In this document: positions 9,971-22,100 of the stretch, in pieces | Layout of the letters: each line of letters starts with the position of its first letter | Numbering within the stretch: position 1 is the first letter of the stretch | NCBI GenBank assembly: GCA_002102555.1 | Contig: MCFL01000034.1 | Coordinates: 241,890-305,889 of the forward strand | Direction: 5' to 3' | Source of the DNA: Catenaria anguillulae PL171 | Taxonomy: Eukaryota > Blastocladiomycota > Blastocladiomycetes > Blastocladiales > Catenariaceae | Length of the DNA stretch: 64,000 nt | The notes under the pieces: model-generated | Told to the model about the DNA's origin: nothing | Databases searched by the model: none | What the model saw: only the letters and a program-made list of their open reading frames with translations | Position numbers and translations under genes: made by a program

Positions 9971-12900
9971 TCAGTAATCCTCCAACACGAGCTTGGGTAC
10001 AATGTTCATGGACTGCAACTCCTGGAAAAGCAACTTGGCCGCATACGGAATCTGCATCTGCGTCATTTCTGCAGACGACCGACAATGCTGGCACCAACCG
10101 GGATACCCCAACAACCCACACCCTTGGCACACATGAGCCGTGAACGCATCCGAACTCAACATGAGCCGCTCCAGCAACAACTGCGAAGCGCCGTGCCCAA
10201 TCAAGCAATCCCTCTCCATTTCTCCCAACCGCAACCCACCATCCCTCGACCGACCTCGGTCGGCTGTCGCGTCAACACGGCACGCGGACCACGCGCACGT
10301 GCGTGCATCTTGTCTTGGACCATGTGCTTGAGCTTTTGGTAATACACGGGCCCAAAGAAGATGTATGCCGACAGGGGCTCGCCCGTGATACCGGACGTGA
10401 CGTAATCTTTACCCGCATAGTTGAATCCATGCTCAAGCAAGATCTTGGACATGTCCTCGACTTTGGATCCGCCAAATGCCGTGCCGTATTGGCAGCTCGC
10501 CCTTGAGCACTCCGGCTTTGCCCGCAAGCAGCTCAATCATCTTGCCGACCGTCATGCGCGACGGGAAACCGTGCGGATTCATGATAATGTCTGGATAAAT
10601 ACCCGCGTCCGTGAATGGCATGTCCTCTTGAGGGACAATGATACCAGTCACACCCTTTTGCCCGTGGCGCGACGAAAACTTGTCGCCGAGCTCGGGACGA
10701 CGCGTTTGGCGCAAGAGCACCTTGATGAGCGTTGCGTCGTCGTTGGTTGTCGTGAGCAAGATCTTGTCAATAATGGACTCGTCTGCCAGCTTGTACGAGA
10801 GCGGCTCGTCGCGCCATGCGACTTGTTGCGGTGCCGCAGCAGACACACTGGGACTCTGCTTGTTGACATACACTTTGCCCATGGGAATCCGGTCGCCCAC
10901 CTTGGCCAATCCGTCGGCCTCCAACTGCGAGTGCTTTGCAAAGCCTGGGCTCGGGTCACCAAGCCGGTCAAAGGTGCCGTTGGGATACCGCTTGAGAATC
11001 GTGGCCGACTTTTTCAGCACCATGCACCGACCAAACCCGCGGTCCAACGAGGCCCTGTTGAGGACGAGGGCATCCTCAATATCGTAACCCGAGTACGACA
11101 TGACGGCCAGCATGGCATTGTGACCCGCCGGAATCTTGTCATAGTTGATGAGCTCGATCGTCTTTGTCTTGACCATGGGCTGCTGAGTGTACACGAGCAA
11201 GTACAGCAACGTGTCCATGCGATCAAACTGGTTGTACGCAATGGCACCCATGGCTTGCTTGCCCATGGCACACTGGTACGTGTTACGCGGCGACTGGTTG
11301 TGGTGCGGGTACGGAATCAGACCAGCCACGGCACCCAAAACAGTAAACGGCTCGATCTCGAGATGCGTCGTGGTTGCGGGAACAATGTCGCGCTCGTACA
11401 GGGCAATGTGAATGTCGTTTTCCTCGTTCACATCCAAGTACTCGACCAACCCGCACTTGAGGAAATCGTCAAACACCATGAGTCCCTTGGCCAGCAACTG
11501 CATGTGGCGCGCCGTGACGCGCGGAACCCCGTTTTCCACGATGATGAGTGGCCGGCACACACGTCCGCCGTCGCACGCGACTTGAATGGCCTGCATGGAC
11601 GCTTGCGAGTACACGGACACGAACGGCGAAATGGTGCCCGCGCGTCGCAACCGGCGCAGACCAGCAACAAACGGCTGCGGGCGGTGTGTGATACCGACAA
11701 GCAAACCGTTCAAGAACACGAGCCACCCGGAATGCAACTCCTCACCCGTCACCAGACCCGCGTCCCGCACACCCATGGCCACCATCAATCGCACAATGGG
11801 CTCCTCGTCGGAATTGGTTGTGATGTGCGTCATGAGCGCCAAGTTCTTGACGAGACCACATGCCTCGCCCTCTGGTGTATCAGATGGACACAACATGCCC
11901 CACTGCGACGGCTGCAGTGACCGCGGACCCGAAACCTTGCGCGTCTTTTCAAACTGGGACGAGATACGCGTCATCATGCCGAGGGCAGAAACGTATGACA
12001 AGCGCGTGAGCGCCTGCGTGATACCGGCACGCTCCATCTTGAATCGCTTGATGTTCCAGTTGCCCGATGAGATGGGGCCAGCGAGTCCGTTGGTGATGGT
12101 TGGTGCGTGCGCGGCGAGTTGCGTGCGGCGTCAAACGCTTGCGCGCGATTCTTGTGCTTGAGAATCTTGTCAATGTTGGTCTTGAGATCCTCGGTAAAGC
12201 GCTTGAACGAGTCGTCAAAGAGCAAGGCGAGCAGTTCACCTGCAAGTTCGAGACGCTTGTTGCCGAGGAAATCGCGGTCGTCGACTTCTTCGCGCGAGCT
12301 CGACAGCAGCACACGTCGGCACATGAGCGCCAAGTACAAGCACTTGTCCTTTGTGAACAAGCCGCGCACGGGGACATGGGCCAAGACAAACACGGACAGG
12401 ATTTCGAGCACTTCCTCAGTTTTGGAGAGCTGCGACTTGTAAGCGGCGGCGGGCCCGCCCTTGGTCGACTTGAAGCGTGTGCTGAGGTATTCGAGTGCCT
12501 GTTCTTGGGTAAAGATGCGCTTTTCGGCGGCCTCTTCAAGTGATGGGCAAACAACTCGAGCAGTTCCTCGTCTTGGCCGGCAACCAGTTGCGAGATCTCG
12601 ATATCCGAAGTCATGCCGAGCCCTCGCAGGATAATGACGATGGGGATCTCTTCGGTGAGCGAATTTGTCTTGAGGTACAGTTTGCGGTTCTTGAGCACCA
12701 AGTTGGTTTTGGTCTTGACCTGCGTTGTGTTGGAGGTTACGCTCGCAACCACACCACCCTTGGAATCCACGTCTACAATGATACGGTTCTTGGACAGCTG
12801 CTCCTGAATCAAAATGACCTTTTCGGACCCCTTGACCACAAAGTAACCGCCTGGATCCAACGGGCACTCGTTGAGGCCACACAAGTCGGCGAACGACTTT

Positions 12901-13473
12901 TCGTGCAGGACGCAATTGGACGACCGGAGCATGATGGGCAAGCGGCCAATGGTGACGTTTTTCATGCGCACAAGCATCTTTGCACGGACATACTCGACAT
13001 CCACGTAAATCGGCGCGGCATATGTCAAGTCACGCATCCGGCACTCGTGCGGAGTGAGCATGCGCTTGACGCCGATTTGATCTTGAACCTCGGGCCGGCC
13101 CACGCGAATGGCAGTGAACTTGAGATAAAACTCGGGGTCCACGTCCGAGTCGATACGGGCGTTTGCGCGCACAATGTCGGGCATGCCATGGTTGACAAAC
13201 CAGTCGAACGAGTCCAGATGCTGCTTGACGAGACCCTTGACTTTGAGGAAAGCGGGGAGGAGCTTCCATTTGTCCTGTAATGTACGCACGTAGATGCAGG
13301 TTTGAGGATCGGGTGTAGGCAGATGTACGGATAAGAACTGGAAGAATAAAACAAACCTCGACGGTGGGGACTTCGGCATTGACGGATTTGCCGCCGAAAT
13401 GCGAGTCATTGAGCCAATCGACACCCGAACCCGAGGAGGCCGCGGAGGGATCCTTTGGTTCCGACTTGATCAT
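9971..13473 (-). CDS. RET1: RNA polymerase III second-largest subunit RPC2 (RPC128), four frame breaks
   Basis: This is the beta-like catalytic subunit of nuclear RNA polymerase III (5S rRNA, tRNA and U6 synthesis), about 1,140 residues. The ATG at 13473 gives [15 protein letters not shown]; the intron is 13275-13356. Markers are [105 protein letters not shown] and [15 protein letters not shown]. The C-terminal zinc module is [16 protein letters not shown], and the end is [20 protein letters not shown]2 is favoured over RPB2 by the N-terminus and by this C-terminus. Frame breaks fall near 12540, 12125, 10497 and 10258, all in strongly conserved stretches; at 10497 a single extra C in a CC run would explain it. 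These look like sequence errors in an essential gene. Confidence 0.93.
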
Positions 13474-13925
13474 TTACTTGCGTGTGTGGTTGTGGAATCG
13501 AGACGACGAAAAATGGCAAGACCAGTGAAGTGGAAGGGGACGATCGTCTTTGGTCGTTGGGCCGTTGGTCGGTGGATGATGTTGACTCAGGCGTTCATTG
13601 GGCTGTTTGGGATCATGGAGGATTGCATTGCATTCAATTGTGTACGATACCGACGTTTTGGCGGAACCGATACCCATGAGTGTTGGCTGTCAACGGGGTG
13701 GCCGAGGTCGTGGCGGTGTTCACTCTCGATTGATGGGCAAAACATTCAGCGACGCAGAGACGTGAGGTCACGTGGTGCGCTGTCACTGAAGGTCTTAATG
13801 GCTTAATGCCAAGCACATGCGCGCGATGAAGGGCATGACTTCAGCTACCTTGACGCCAACGAAGCCAAGTCATCGCACTCTGTGAAATGCACCTTTGATG
13901 GACCACGCATCCGTGTTCACTCGCA
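13474..13925. other. Divergent promoter region
   Basis: This 452-bp gap lies between the starts of RPC2 (-) and the tubby-like gene (+). No TATA box or other element stood out. Confidence 0.45.
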
Positions 13926-15243
13926 ATGGACCGCCCAAACCTTCAACCACCACTCCCGCACCATCCGCCACCGCCACCCACACCCGCTCCCCAACCTGCC
14001 GGCGGAAACGCGCTTGCTGCAACGGATCCCGCCCTCTTTCTGGACGACCCCGACAACGAGAATCCAGACATTCACGGTCCTCCCGTTGCCCCGCTTCCCG
14101 TCGACCCAGTCGACCCGGACTCGGACTCGGACACGGACTCTGATCCCGGGACCTTGGACGAGCCCAATGACGACGTGGGGTTTGACCACACACTTGGCGA
14201 TGGAACATCACACTTGCCCGCCAACCGCCTACACATGTCCGAGTTTATCATGCGCGCCATCCCGCAGTTTCGCAAAATGCAATGCCGCATCTTCCGATAC
14301 CGTGACGGCGTCAACAAGTTTGCACCTGGATACGAGGTGTTTTTGGAGCATGGCCATCAGCAGATCTTTTTGATGGCCGCCCGCAAGATGAATGCCAACA
14401 CGGGCCAGGGTTCAGTGTATGCCGTGTATGACGTGCCTCTGATTGAAGCAAAGCCTGTCAATGTCGTGTGCAAAGTCAGGTCCAATTTTTTGGGCACCGC
14501 GTTTTCAGTCACGGCGCAGCTGGGGAGCGGGGACCCCGTCATTCCCAAGGAAGAAGATCCGGTCCTGGGCTCAAGCACGGTGACCGATGGACAGGGTGCA
14601 GGTGGGGTCAAAATGGGTGGCGGAACGTGGTGGCAGGGAAAGAGGAAAAAGAAGAGCAAAGAGCGCAAGTGGCACGAAGAGCTCGTTGCCATTCTTTATG
14701 TACGAGCTCGCGTTCAATGTCTCACCCAAACATTGTCACTTTCTCACCACTCACGCATATCGCAATTTGTAGGAACCAAACATTCTCGGATTCAAGGGCC
14801 CACGCAAAATGACCATTCTGCTCCCCATCATGTCCCCCGACGGTGACCGTGTCCGGATTGTTCCAAAGGAGGTGCGCTCCTTCCCTTCCATCCACAGTGT
14901 TCATTCAAGCACTCTTCTCACATTGCTCACCTTACAGGAATCCGAAACCCTCGTCGAACGCATGAAGTCCGATACGGACCCGCTTCTGCTCAAACTGCAC
15001 AACAAGTCGCCGCAATGGAACGAAGAGACTCATTCGTATGTGCTCAACTTCAACGGTCGCGTCACGGTCGCCTCGGTCAAGAACTTTCAAGTGGTGCACG
15101 CGCACGACTTGGACTACATCATCATGCAGTTTGGACGCGCGGACGAGGGCACGTTTTCCATGGATGCGCAGTACCCATTGTCGCCGGTGCAGGCGTTTGG
15201 GATATGTTTGAGCTCGTTTGATGCAAAGTTGGCGTGCGAGTAG
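13926..15243 (+). CDS. Tubby-like protein (TUB/TULP family)
   Basis: This is a three-exon, frame-intact gene of 392 residues. Tubby proteins bind phosphoinositides, and TULP3-type members carry membrane cargo into cilia by docking on the IFT-A complex. The N-terminus is Pro-rich, then acidic (DSDSDTDSDP). The tubby barrel begins near residue 100 (PQFRKMQCRIFRYRDG) and includes YEVFLEHG, the NFLGTAF strand, EPNILGFKGPRKMTILLP and LQNK-like LHNKSPQWNE. It ends in the diagnostic NFQVVHAHDLDYIIMQFGR and QAFGICLSSFDAKLACE. Introns are 14700-14772 and 14872-14937. A Gly- then Lys-rich insertion of about 45 residues interrupts the barrel between strands (14535-14680). IFT122, its known IFT-A partner, lies 4 kb downstream. 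The gene is divergent from RPC2. Confidence 0.92.
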
Positions 15244-16203
15244 TTGGGACATGGTTGCTCGAGGGGTGAGGTTGGGATTGGCGAGGTTGGGATTACGTGA
15301 GCCGTGTTTTTTGTATATAGGTATGCCTTGTGTACATAGAGATCGTTGTTGCGTTGACTCATCCCCCAAGCGCCGATTCGCCAAACCGGCCACGAAGCAA
15401 CCAGAATTCCTCACATTTGTCTTGGCCCAATTTTCGGCCAGCTTGGTCAACCCTTTACATGACGGTCCACTCTCTGTCCACCCCATCAACTGGCACAATA
15501 TCTCGTTCCCAAACTTCCTTTGATTGCTGTACAGTATGTAAGGACCAAAATGACAATCGGTCGGATATAAGTGACGGATCCAAGACCATACATTTCGCCA
15601 GGCGCGCAGGCACCAGGGCAACAGGGGTGCGCAGGTGCGCAGGCAAGACAGAGAGTAGGTCGATTGACCAAGAAGGCCACAAACAAACGAACAAGCAAGC
15701 AGGGAAAGAAGAAAAGGAAAAAGACAGAGGGAAAACGAAGGGACAGAGGAAAGAGACGGAGTTGCCCCTTGCACGCACGGCGATATCGTAGTCGTGCTTC
15801 GAATTGCAGCACAGTATAAAATGACAATACAAGCAGGCATGCGGCGCACATTTTCTGAAAGCCCTCGTATCCGGCAGCACAACCTGCCGGCCTAGGGCGC
15901 GAAGAGCGAGGCAGTGGAGACGCGAGACAATTTGCACGACCGCTAGTCAGTTGGACGCAGCTTTTCGATCCAAATTGCACTGGTCAGTGATCATTTGACC
16001 ACAATGTCGTTACCATTGAAGGCAGCTGCGGCGCAAGCTAGTATGTTCCTTGTTGCAATTTGGATCGGAAGAAAGTCGTCTCTCAAATAGGAGTTGACCC
16101 CCGCCGCCTCCAATCTGCCTGCAGTGTCACTTGTCTTGAGCAGCCAGTTTTGTTTCTCAAGCGACAGTATTCTCATCTCAACAACAAAAGCACCCAACCC
16201 AAA
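15244..16203. other. Intergenic, no gene recognised
   Basis: This is a 960-bp gap. A short direct repeat of a GCGAGGTTGGGATT-like unit occurs near 15265-15297. The sequence from 15600 to 15760 is purine-rich on the plus strand. A possible upstream exon (ATG at 16004 followed by a GTATGT donor) for the next gene is conceivable but unsupported. Confidence 0.4.
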
Positions 16204-17320
16204 ATGACGCTGATGCTCTCCGACACCAGCGACCTGCCCACGCTCGCCTCGTCGTTGCTATCAGCGACCCCGCCCGCCTCGCTCATCAAACCCCTGCGCC
16301 GATCCGATAGCCTGCTTTCGCTCGACCACGAAGCCTGGATGGAAAAAGCTGACGCGGTCAAGGACCAACTCGACCGAATCACGACCGACTTTACTTCGTC
16401 GTCGATTGCAACGGCTCTCTACCACGCGTTCCTGTTGATCTCGCGTGGCGGCGGCGGCCCGGCAGCGTCCGACCGAGTTGACCTCACGCTTGACACGCTC
16501 GAATCCGCCGTGATCTGGCGGCTGCCCGCGGCCAAGCAAGCGCAAGTCTGGCTCACGGCCTATGTCCTGACATCGTGTCCCTCGATTTCGGCACGGCGAC
16601 GGCGGGCACACGCGTGCGCAAGTTGCCGCAGGACGCGGTGGATCCTTGCGACCTGTACGACAGGCTCACGCCGGGCATTCAAGTGCTTGTCGATGCCATG
16701 TCGCTCGAGGGAATTTGCGGGTATCAGCCGGCGGGGCCTGTGGTCAGGCTCAAGTCCAGCGTTGGGTACCTTGGCGCACACGTTGGCGTGTACTGGTCGG
16801 ATCAGGCGCGCGACGGCGGCGTATACGCGTTTGTGCATTCGGCGGCCGATGTGGATGAGTGGGGGTGGGCAATGAAGGGGCTCGGGTGGCGCTTGCGGCC
16901 CGTCGTGAACGAGGGCGAGGTGGTGTTTCTTGTCGAGAGTGCTGGTGAGGGCGGACCGGGAGGGGAGCGAGGAAGGTATTTGTCGGTGGTTGATGTGGGT
17001 GTTGCGCGGTGGGTTGGGGTGACTGGAGACATGGGCCCAGCTGATGAAAAGGTAATTGCTTGTCTTGTTCTCCCAGGACCAGCTCGGGACACGTGCTGAC
17101 TAGCTTTTGTGTATAGACGTACTGGCGCGTACTGCCGTCGCTGGCACATGCCGACCAAGTCGTGCTCCAGCATTTTGCACCAAAGAGTCGTCAAGGACAA
17201 GCAGAAATGCCGATGTACTTGTCTGTGGCGAGTCAAGCGCGTCGGGACCCGAACTCGGTATACTTGGAGGTGAGCGCCGAGTCTCCCGTTTCTTTTGACA
17301 TGGAGATGGTCAATGCATGA
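16204..17320 (+). CDS. Hypothetical protein, one frame break
   Basis: I do not recognise this family. The ATG at 16204 gives MTLMLSDTSDLPTLASSL, then an amphipathic stretch (LRRSDSLLSLDHEAWMEK...VKDQLDRITTDF) and ALYHAFLLISRG. The frame changes near 16580, after QVWLTAYVL, where both flanking frames are open and continue smoothly into VSLDFGTATAGTRVRK. A likely intron at 17052-17116 (GTAATT...GTATAG) joins to TYWRVLPSLAHADQ. The stop is at 17318-17320, unless a GTGAGC donor at about 17270 is used for a further exon. The second half is rich in beta-type hydrophobic patterning and contains no transmembrane segment or obvious motif. It converges with the Tlg2 gene. Gene reality is supported by codon-like composition and the intron; function is unknown. 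Confidence 0.5.
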
Positions 17321-17558
17321 TGAAGGCATTGGATGTGCGTGTACATAATATCCGGACAGAGATTGACGAGCACCCGGGTTCTGATGAGCCTTTGTGTCAA
17401 TATGTGAGTTTGATGTTGTCATTTCTTGTTTCTCTGTGTTTGGTTTGACAATGACATGCAGTGCGCTTTCTGTACCGATAAATAATGACAAGCGTCAGAC
17501 GAAATCGAGTCAGGTACTTTAGTGTATGTACATCGATGCGCAAGTCCAGACAGTTGCC

Positions 17559-18698
17559 TCATTTTGCCCCCCTCCTCCGAATCGCCAACAAAATAATCAC
17601 AAACAAAATGCCCAAGCACAACAAGAATATCAACATCTTCTTCCTAGCCGCGACCTGATGCCCTGACGCCCGCTCCAACTCTTCATTACCTCTCTCTACG
17701 TTACTCGCTGCCACAGTCAAATTGTAATCGATGCGATCCAGAAGCGACCCTTGCTCAACCACCATGGTCTGCATGTCGCGAAACAGCTCAGCAATCTCGC
17801 CAATGGTCTTTGCAATGGCCTCGACTTCTTGCTCGCGCTGGCGGATGACTTGCTCGTTTTGGTCGACTTGGGTCAGCTGCGATTGCGTAAAGGCTGAGGG
17901 CCGAGCGCTTGGGTCGAGCGATGTGGGGTCGTCTTCGGTGTCAGAGAGGGAAAACAGGGGCGAAGATTTAACGGCGCGCGATTTAAGACCTGTGGACAGC
18001 AACGAGAGATGCCAGTGAATCAGAGAAAAGCCAGCACAATCCGAAGAGAAAAAAAAAGTAATTGGGCATACGAGCCATGTAATTCGACTGGCCCTTTCGA
18101 AACTGAGTCGAGAGCGCGCTCACACGCGTGGCCAGTGAGCTTGCGACATTCTTGTGGAGCTTGAGCTCTTGAGGGGACAATGGCGCTTGTCCAGGAGCCC
18201 GCTGCGAGCGCGGGGCAGCTTCGAATTGCTTGATTTGCTTTTGACATTGACGGAACATGGTCGTGACCGCCGAGGTGGCCTGCTCGATTGCCACAGACGT
18301 GTCTGCGCGGTCATCAAAGCCGGGAAGCAGGTGTTTTTTGTGGAGTGCATCGAGGTGATTGACTGGTCATGTTTTCATACACAATGGGCGTCGTAAGCGG
18401 GAATCACTTGGGATTTGGGATTGAGCTGTTGGACAGGCAGTGAATGCATACGCTGATGTTGGATCCGTTCAATGGTGGACTCGATTTCCTCGACGGTATC
18501 AACCCATACGGGCGGCAAATCCTTTGCGTGTGCATGCGATCCAGATCCGTCATCGAATCCGCCGCCTTGGGTGGCGTCGTCAGCAATGAGCCCGACCTTT
18601 TCGGATTCGAGGACGGGTGGGCCACGGGCTGTCGATGATCGCCGAGGATTGGACTGGCGCAATTGGACAAAGAGAGCCGTGCGTGACCTGGTTGCCAT
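17559..18698 (-). CDS. TLG2: t-SNARE Tlg2 / syntaxin-16
   Basis: This is a Qa-SNARE of the trans-Golgi network and endosomes that drives fusion of endosome-derived vesicles. It has three exons (introns 18363-18451 and 17990-18071), 322 residues and no frame breaks. The ATG at 18698 gives MATRSRTALFVQLRQSN, like the MATR-start of syntaxin-16, followed by PPVWVDTVEEIESTIERI. The Habc region includes HLDALHKKHLLPGFDD and TTMFRQCQKQIKQFE. The SNARE helix contains the Qa-type stretch IAELFRDMQTMVVEQGSLLD with the layer-0 Gln in VVEQG and DRIDYNL following. A tail-anchor helix occupies residues ~298-317 (MLIFLLCLGILFVIILLA) and ends with the short basic tail IRRRGAK. It is divergent from IFT122. 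Confidence 0.92.
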
Positions 18699-19129
18699 GG
18701 CGAGTGGGATGCGATCGAGGTTGGTTGGGAACAGTCAACCAAGTGGTGCTGCGTGATGATGGTTGGCGTTGGGAGCGATGGTGTAGTTGGCGGCCAAGCG
18801 AACAGAGTCTGCGAAGCCACGGGGTATCGATGCAGACAGCGAGAGAAGACGATTTGGCGGGCCGAATGCGTCAAGTCCGGAAGTGTCTTTTCATTGGCGA
18901 TCATTGGCATTGGTAATTCTTTGTGGCCAGCAGCTGACAGACAGAGCCAGTGCCAGGCGAGGCGGCTCGATCACTTGGCGATCGTGATGAGTGGCTGCAG
19001 TCGACCCTCCGACCACGAGTTCCCACGCTCATCGTTCGGTTCGGAATGAAGGATTTTCATAACCGAGTAGACACACTCAACGCAATTAGCAATCTCTCTC
19101 TCAACAGCACTTGCTCGCATCCTGTCATC
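18699..19129. other. Divergent promoter region
   Basis: This 431-bp gap lies between the starts of Tlg2 (-) and IFT122 (+). No distinct element was recognised. Confidence 0.45.
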
Positions 19130-22100
19130 ATGCGCTGCCTCGAAGTGTGGGCCGATCGCCTGCAAGACCGCGATGCCAAGCCACAGCCCGTCCACACCGT
19201 GGCCTGGCTGTCTTCTGCACACCTCATTGCTGGCGCCGGATCGCTCCTGCTCGTCTACGACGCAGCAAAGGGCAGCTGCTCCAGACACTCAACACACACA
19301 AGGGCACCATCTATGCTGTTGCCGTCGCGGCCTTTAATGGACTCGTCGCGTCGTCGGGCGCCGACAAGACGGTCGTACTGTGGAACTACACCTTTGGCGA
19401 GGCAGCAACGACGGCAGGCGCAGTGACAGCAAATGTCGGCGTGCAATTGACGCCAGCAGTCAAGTATTCCCATGCAGATTCTGTGCAGTGCTTAGCGTTT
19501 TCGCCCGTATCTGGTGTCCTTTGCTCTGGCACCGCCAGTGATTTTGGGTTGTGGAATCCAGAGACACGATCCGTCACCAAAACCAAGGTATTCCTTCTTT
19601 GCACCTTGTCCTGCGTTAAGAGCAATAGTGAGATACTTAGACACTGCCCTGCGGTTCAGGTTTCCTCCAAAATCACCTGCTGCTCCTGGTCTTCTGACGG
19701 CCAATTTGTTGCCCTGGGCATGTACAACGGCACCGTCTCGATCCGGACCAAGCTAGGCGAAGAGCACGTCCAAATCGACCGTGGGCCCTCCCCGATCTGG
19801 GCCCTTCAATGGAACCCAGCCTCCCGCTCCTCGCGCTCTCTGGCGTCATCCAGTTCCCCCGCAAAGCCCGCCAACTCGTCGTCGAAAAAGCAACATCATC
19901 TGCAAGACGCAAATGCCGAAACCTTGCTCGTGACTGACTGGTCACAGACCATTGCGCACTACCGGGCCTCGGGCAAGCTCATTGGCCGCGAACGGTCGAC
20001 GTCCGCTGGCTCGGATGGGTCGTGCGGCGATCCAATTGCATGAGCTATTTTTCCCATGGCGACTTTGCCGCCGTTGCATCCACCTCGGGTACAGTCACCT
20101 ATGGTCAGTTGCGTCGGAACCGCTCGTGCGTATTGGGCCCTTGCTCGAACTGGGCGATGACGCATGGATCTGGGCCATTGCCATGAGCCCTTCGGGTCAG
20201 CAGCTTGCTTGGTGCACGCAACAGGGCGCGATTGGCGTCAGCAATGTCATGTTTCACACGGTGCATGCACTGCATGGAAACAAATATGCGTACCGGTCGG
20301 GGCTCACGGACGTTGTGATTCAGCATTTTGATTCCTCGGCCGCGGGCGGTGGCGCAACAGGCGCCGGTGGACCCGTGGGAGTACGCCAGTTCAAGTTGTC
20401 GTGCAGGGACCATGTGAAAAAGCTCGCCATCTATCAAGACAAGCTAGCGCTCTTGCTTCCCTCGCGCATTCTTGTGTACGAGCAAGTCCCGCCGCCACCC
20501 GACACGATGCTATGGGCGGACTCGTCGGCATGCTAGTCGGCATGCTCTCGGACGCATCATCCCAGCCAAGCGACACTGTGCAGCAACATCCGCTTGAGTA
20601 CCGTCTGCGCGACAAGCTCGACTTTGCACCTCCCGACTGCAACCTACTGGTGATCACGTCGTCGCACTTGCTCTTTTGCCAAGAATCGACGCTCGCAATG
20701 TACGACTTTCTGGGCACGCACGAGCGCTCGTGGCGGTTCCCAGCGCTCATCCGGTACATCAAGGTGCTCGGCGGTCCGCCAGGGCGCGAAGCCGTCGTGC
20801 TCGGTATGCGCGACGGGTGGACCTACTTGGTGTACTTGGACAATGCGTTTCCCGTGCCTCTCGTCCAGCATGCATCTGCGATTCGGTGCGTGGATGTGAA
20901 TCGCGCACGGACAAGGGTGGCAGTAGTGGATGATTTGGATCAGTGTTGCGTATACGCCATGGACACGTTTACATCTGGGTCTGCGTCCAAAGGCCTGGAG
21001 CTCGTGTACCAAGAGTCGGGAGCAACGAGTGTTGCCTGGAACCACGACCATGACGATCTGCTGTGCTTTTCCGGGCGGCATACGCTCACGGTCAAGGCCG
21101 GCACCTACCCAGCGCTCGTCCAGCCGCACACTGGATTTGTCGTTGGCTTCAAGGGCACACACCTCTACTCGCTGCACCAGTACTCCATGACCGTGTCGCA
21201 AGTCCCACTCGCAACCTGCCTGTACCAGTACATGGACCGCAAGGACTGGCCACGTGCCATGGCCGTTGCTCAGCTCGGCGTGGGAACCGATGCAGACTGG
21301 GCCGCTCTTGCGTACACTGCCCTCGAAGACGTCCAGCTGTCCGTTGCCAGGCAATGCTTTGCCCGCGTCAAGGATTTCCGCATGCTCGCATTTATTGGCT
21401 TCGTGCAATCGCAACTGGCCGCGGGCACGCACCGCGATCTGGTGGTGGCCGATGTACTGGCCATGCGCGGCAAGTTGGACGCGGCGGCCGAACTCATGTG
21501 TGCGCGCGGGCACGCAGCGCGCGCAGTCGCAATGTACACGGACTTGGGACTGTACGAGTATGCGCTAAGGGTAGCCAGGGCTAACGGCGTGAATGCAGAG
21601 ACTGTGCTCAAGGCCAAGGCACTTGCCCTGAGGGATCGCAACGACCATGAGGCCGCTGCAGAGACGTACTTGCAGGTCGGAGATGTGGGCCAGGCAGTCA
21701 AGTTGCTGGTACAGCACGGTGCCGTGGAGCGACTCGTGGTCGTTGTCCAGACACTTGGCGACAAGCTCGATTCGGCCGCGTTGGCGGCATGTGTGGCGTT
21801 TTTCAAGTCGAGGGGCCGCGTGGATCAGGTGGCAAATGTTCTCAAGATTATGGGCGATTGGAAGGCGCTAGTCCAGCTGTACATTGGGCAGGAAGATTTC
21901 GAGACGGCGTTCAAAATTGTTGATGAGCGTGGACTGGCGGTGGAGGTGCGGCGGGCCGTGGATCTGGCACACGCGCAGTACCTATTGACCAAGATGGAGG
22001 ATTTCGCAGGCGCCATGGCCGCATTCGAGCGCGCGGGCGGCGTGATTGGGCCATTCGGCTTGTCAGGCAGCAGGTCCAGGACGCGCTCAGGCAAGGTGTG

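Noticed and set aside
10421-11920. A 499-codon plus-strand open frame opposite RPC2
   Set aside because: It is antisense to highly conserved RPC2 codons. In GC-rich coding DNA, long antisense frames are expected, and the translation has no recognisable motif.
20644-21513. A 289-codon minus-strand open frame opposite IFT122
   Set aside because: It is a mirror of strongly conserved IFT122 sequence on the plus strand and shows no independent domain.
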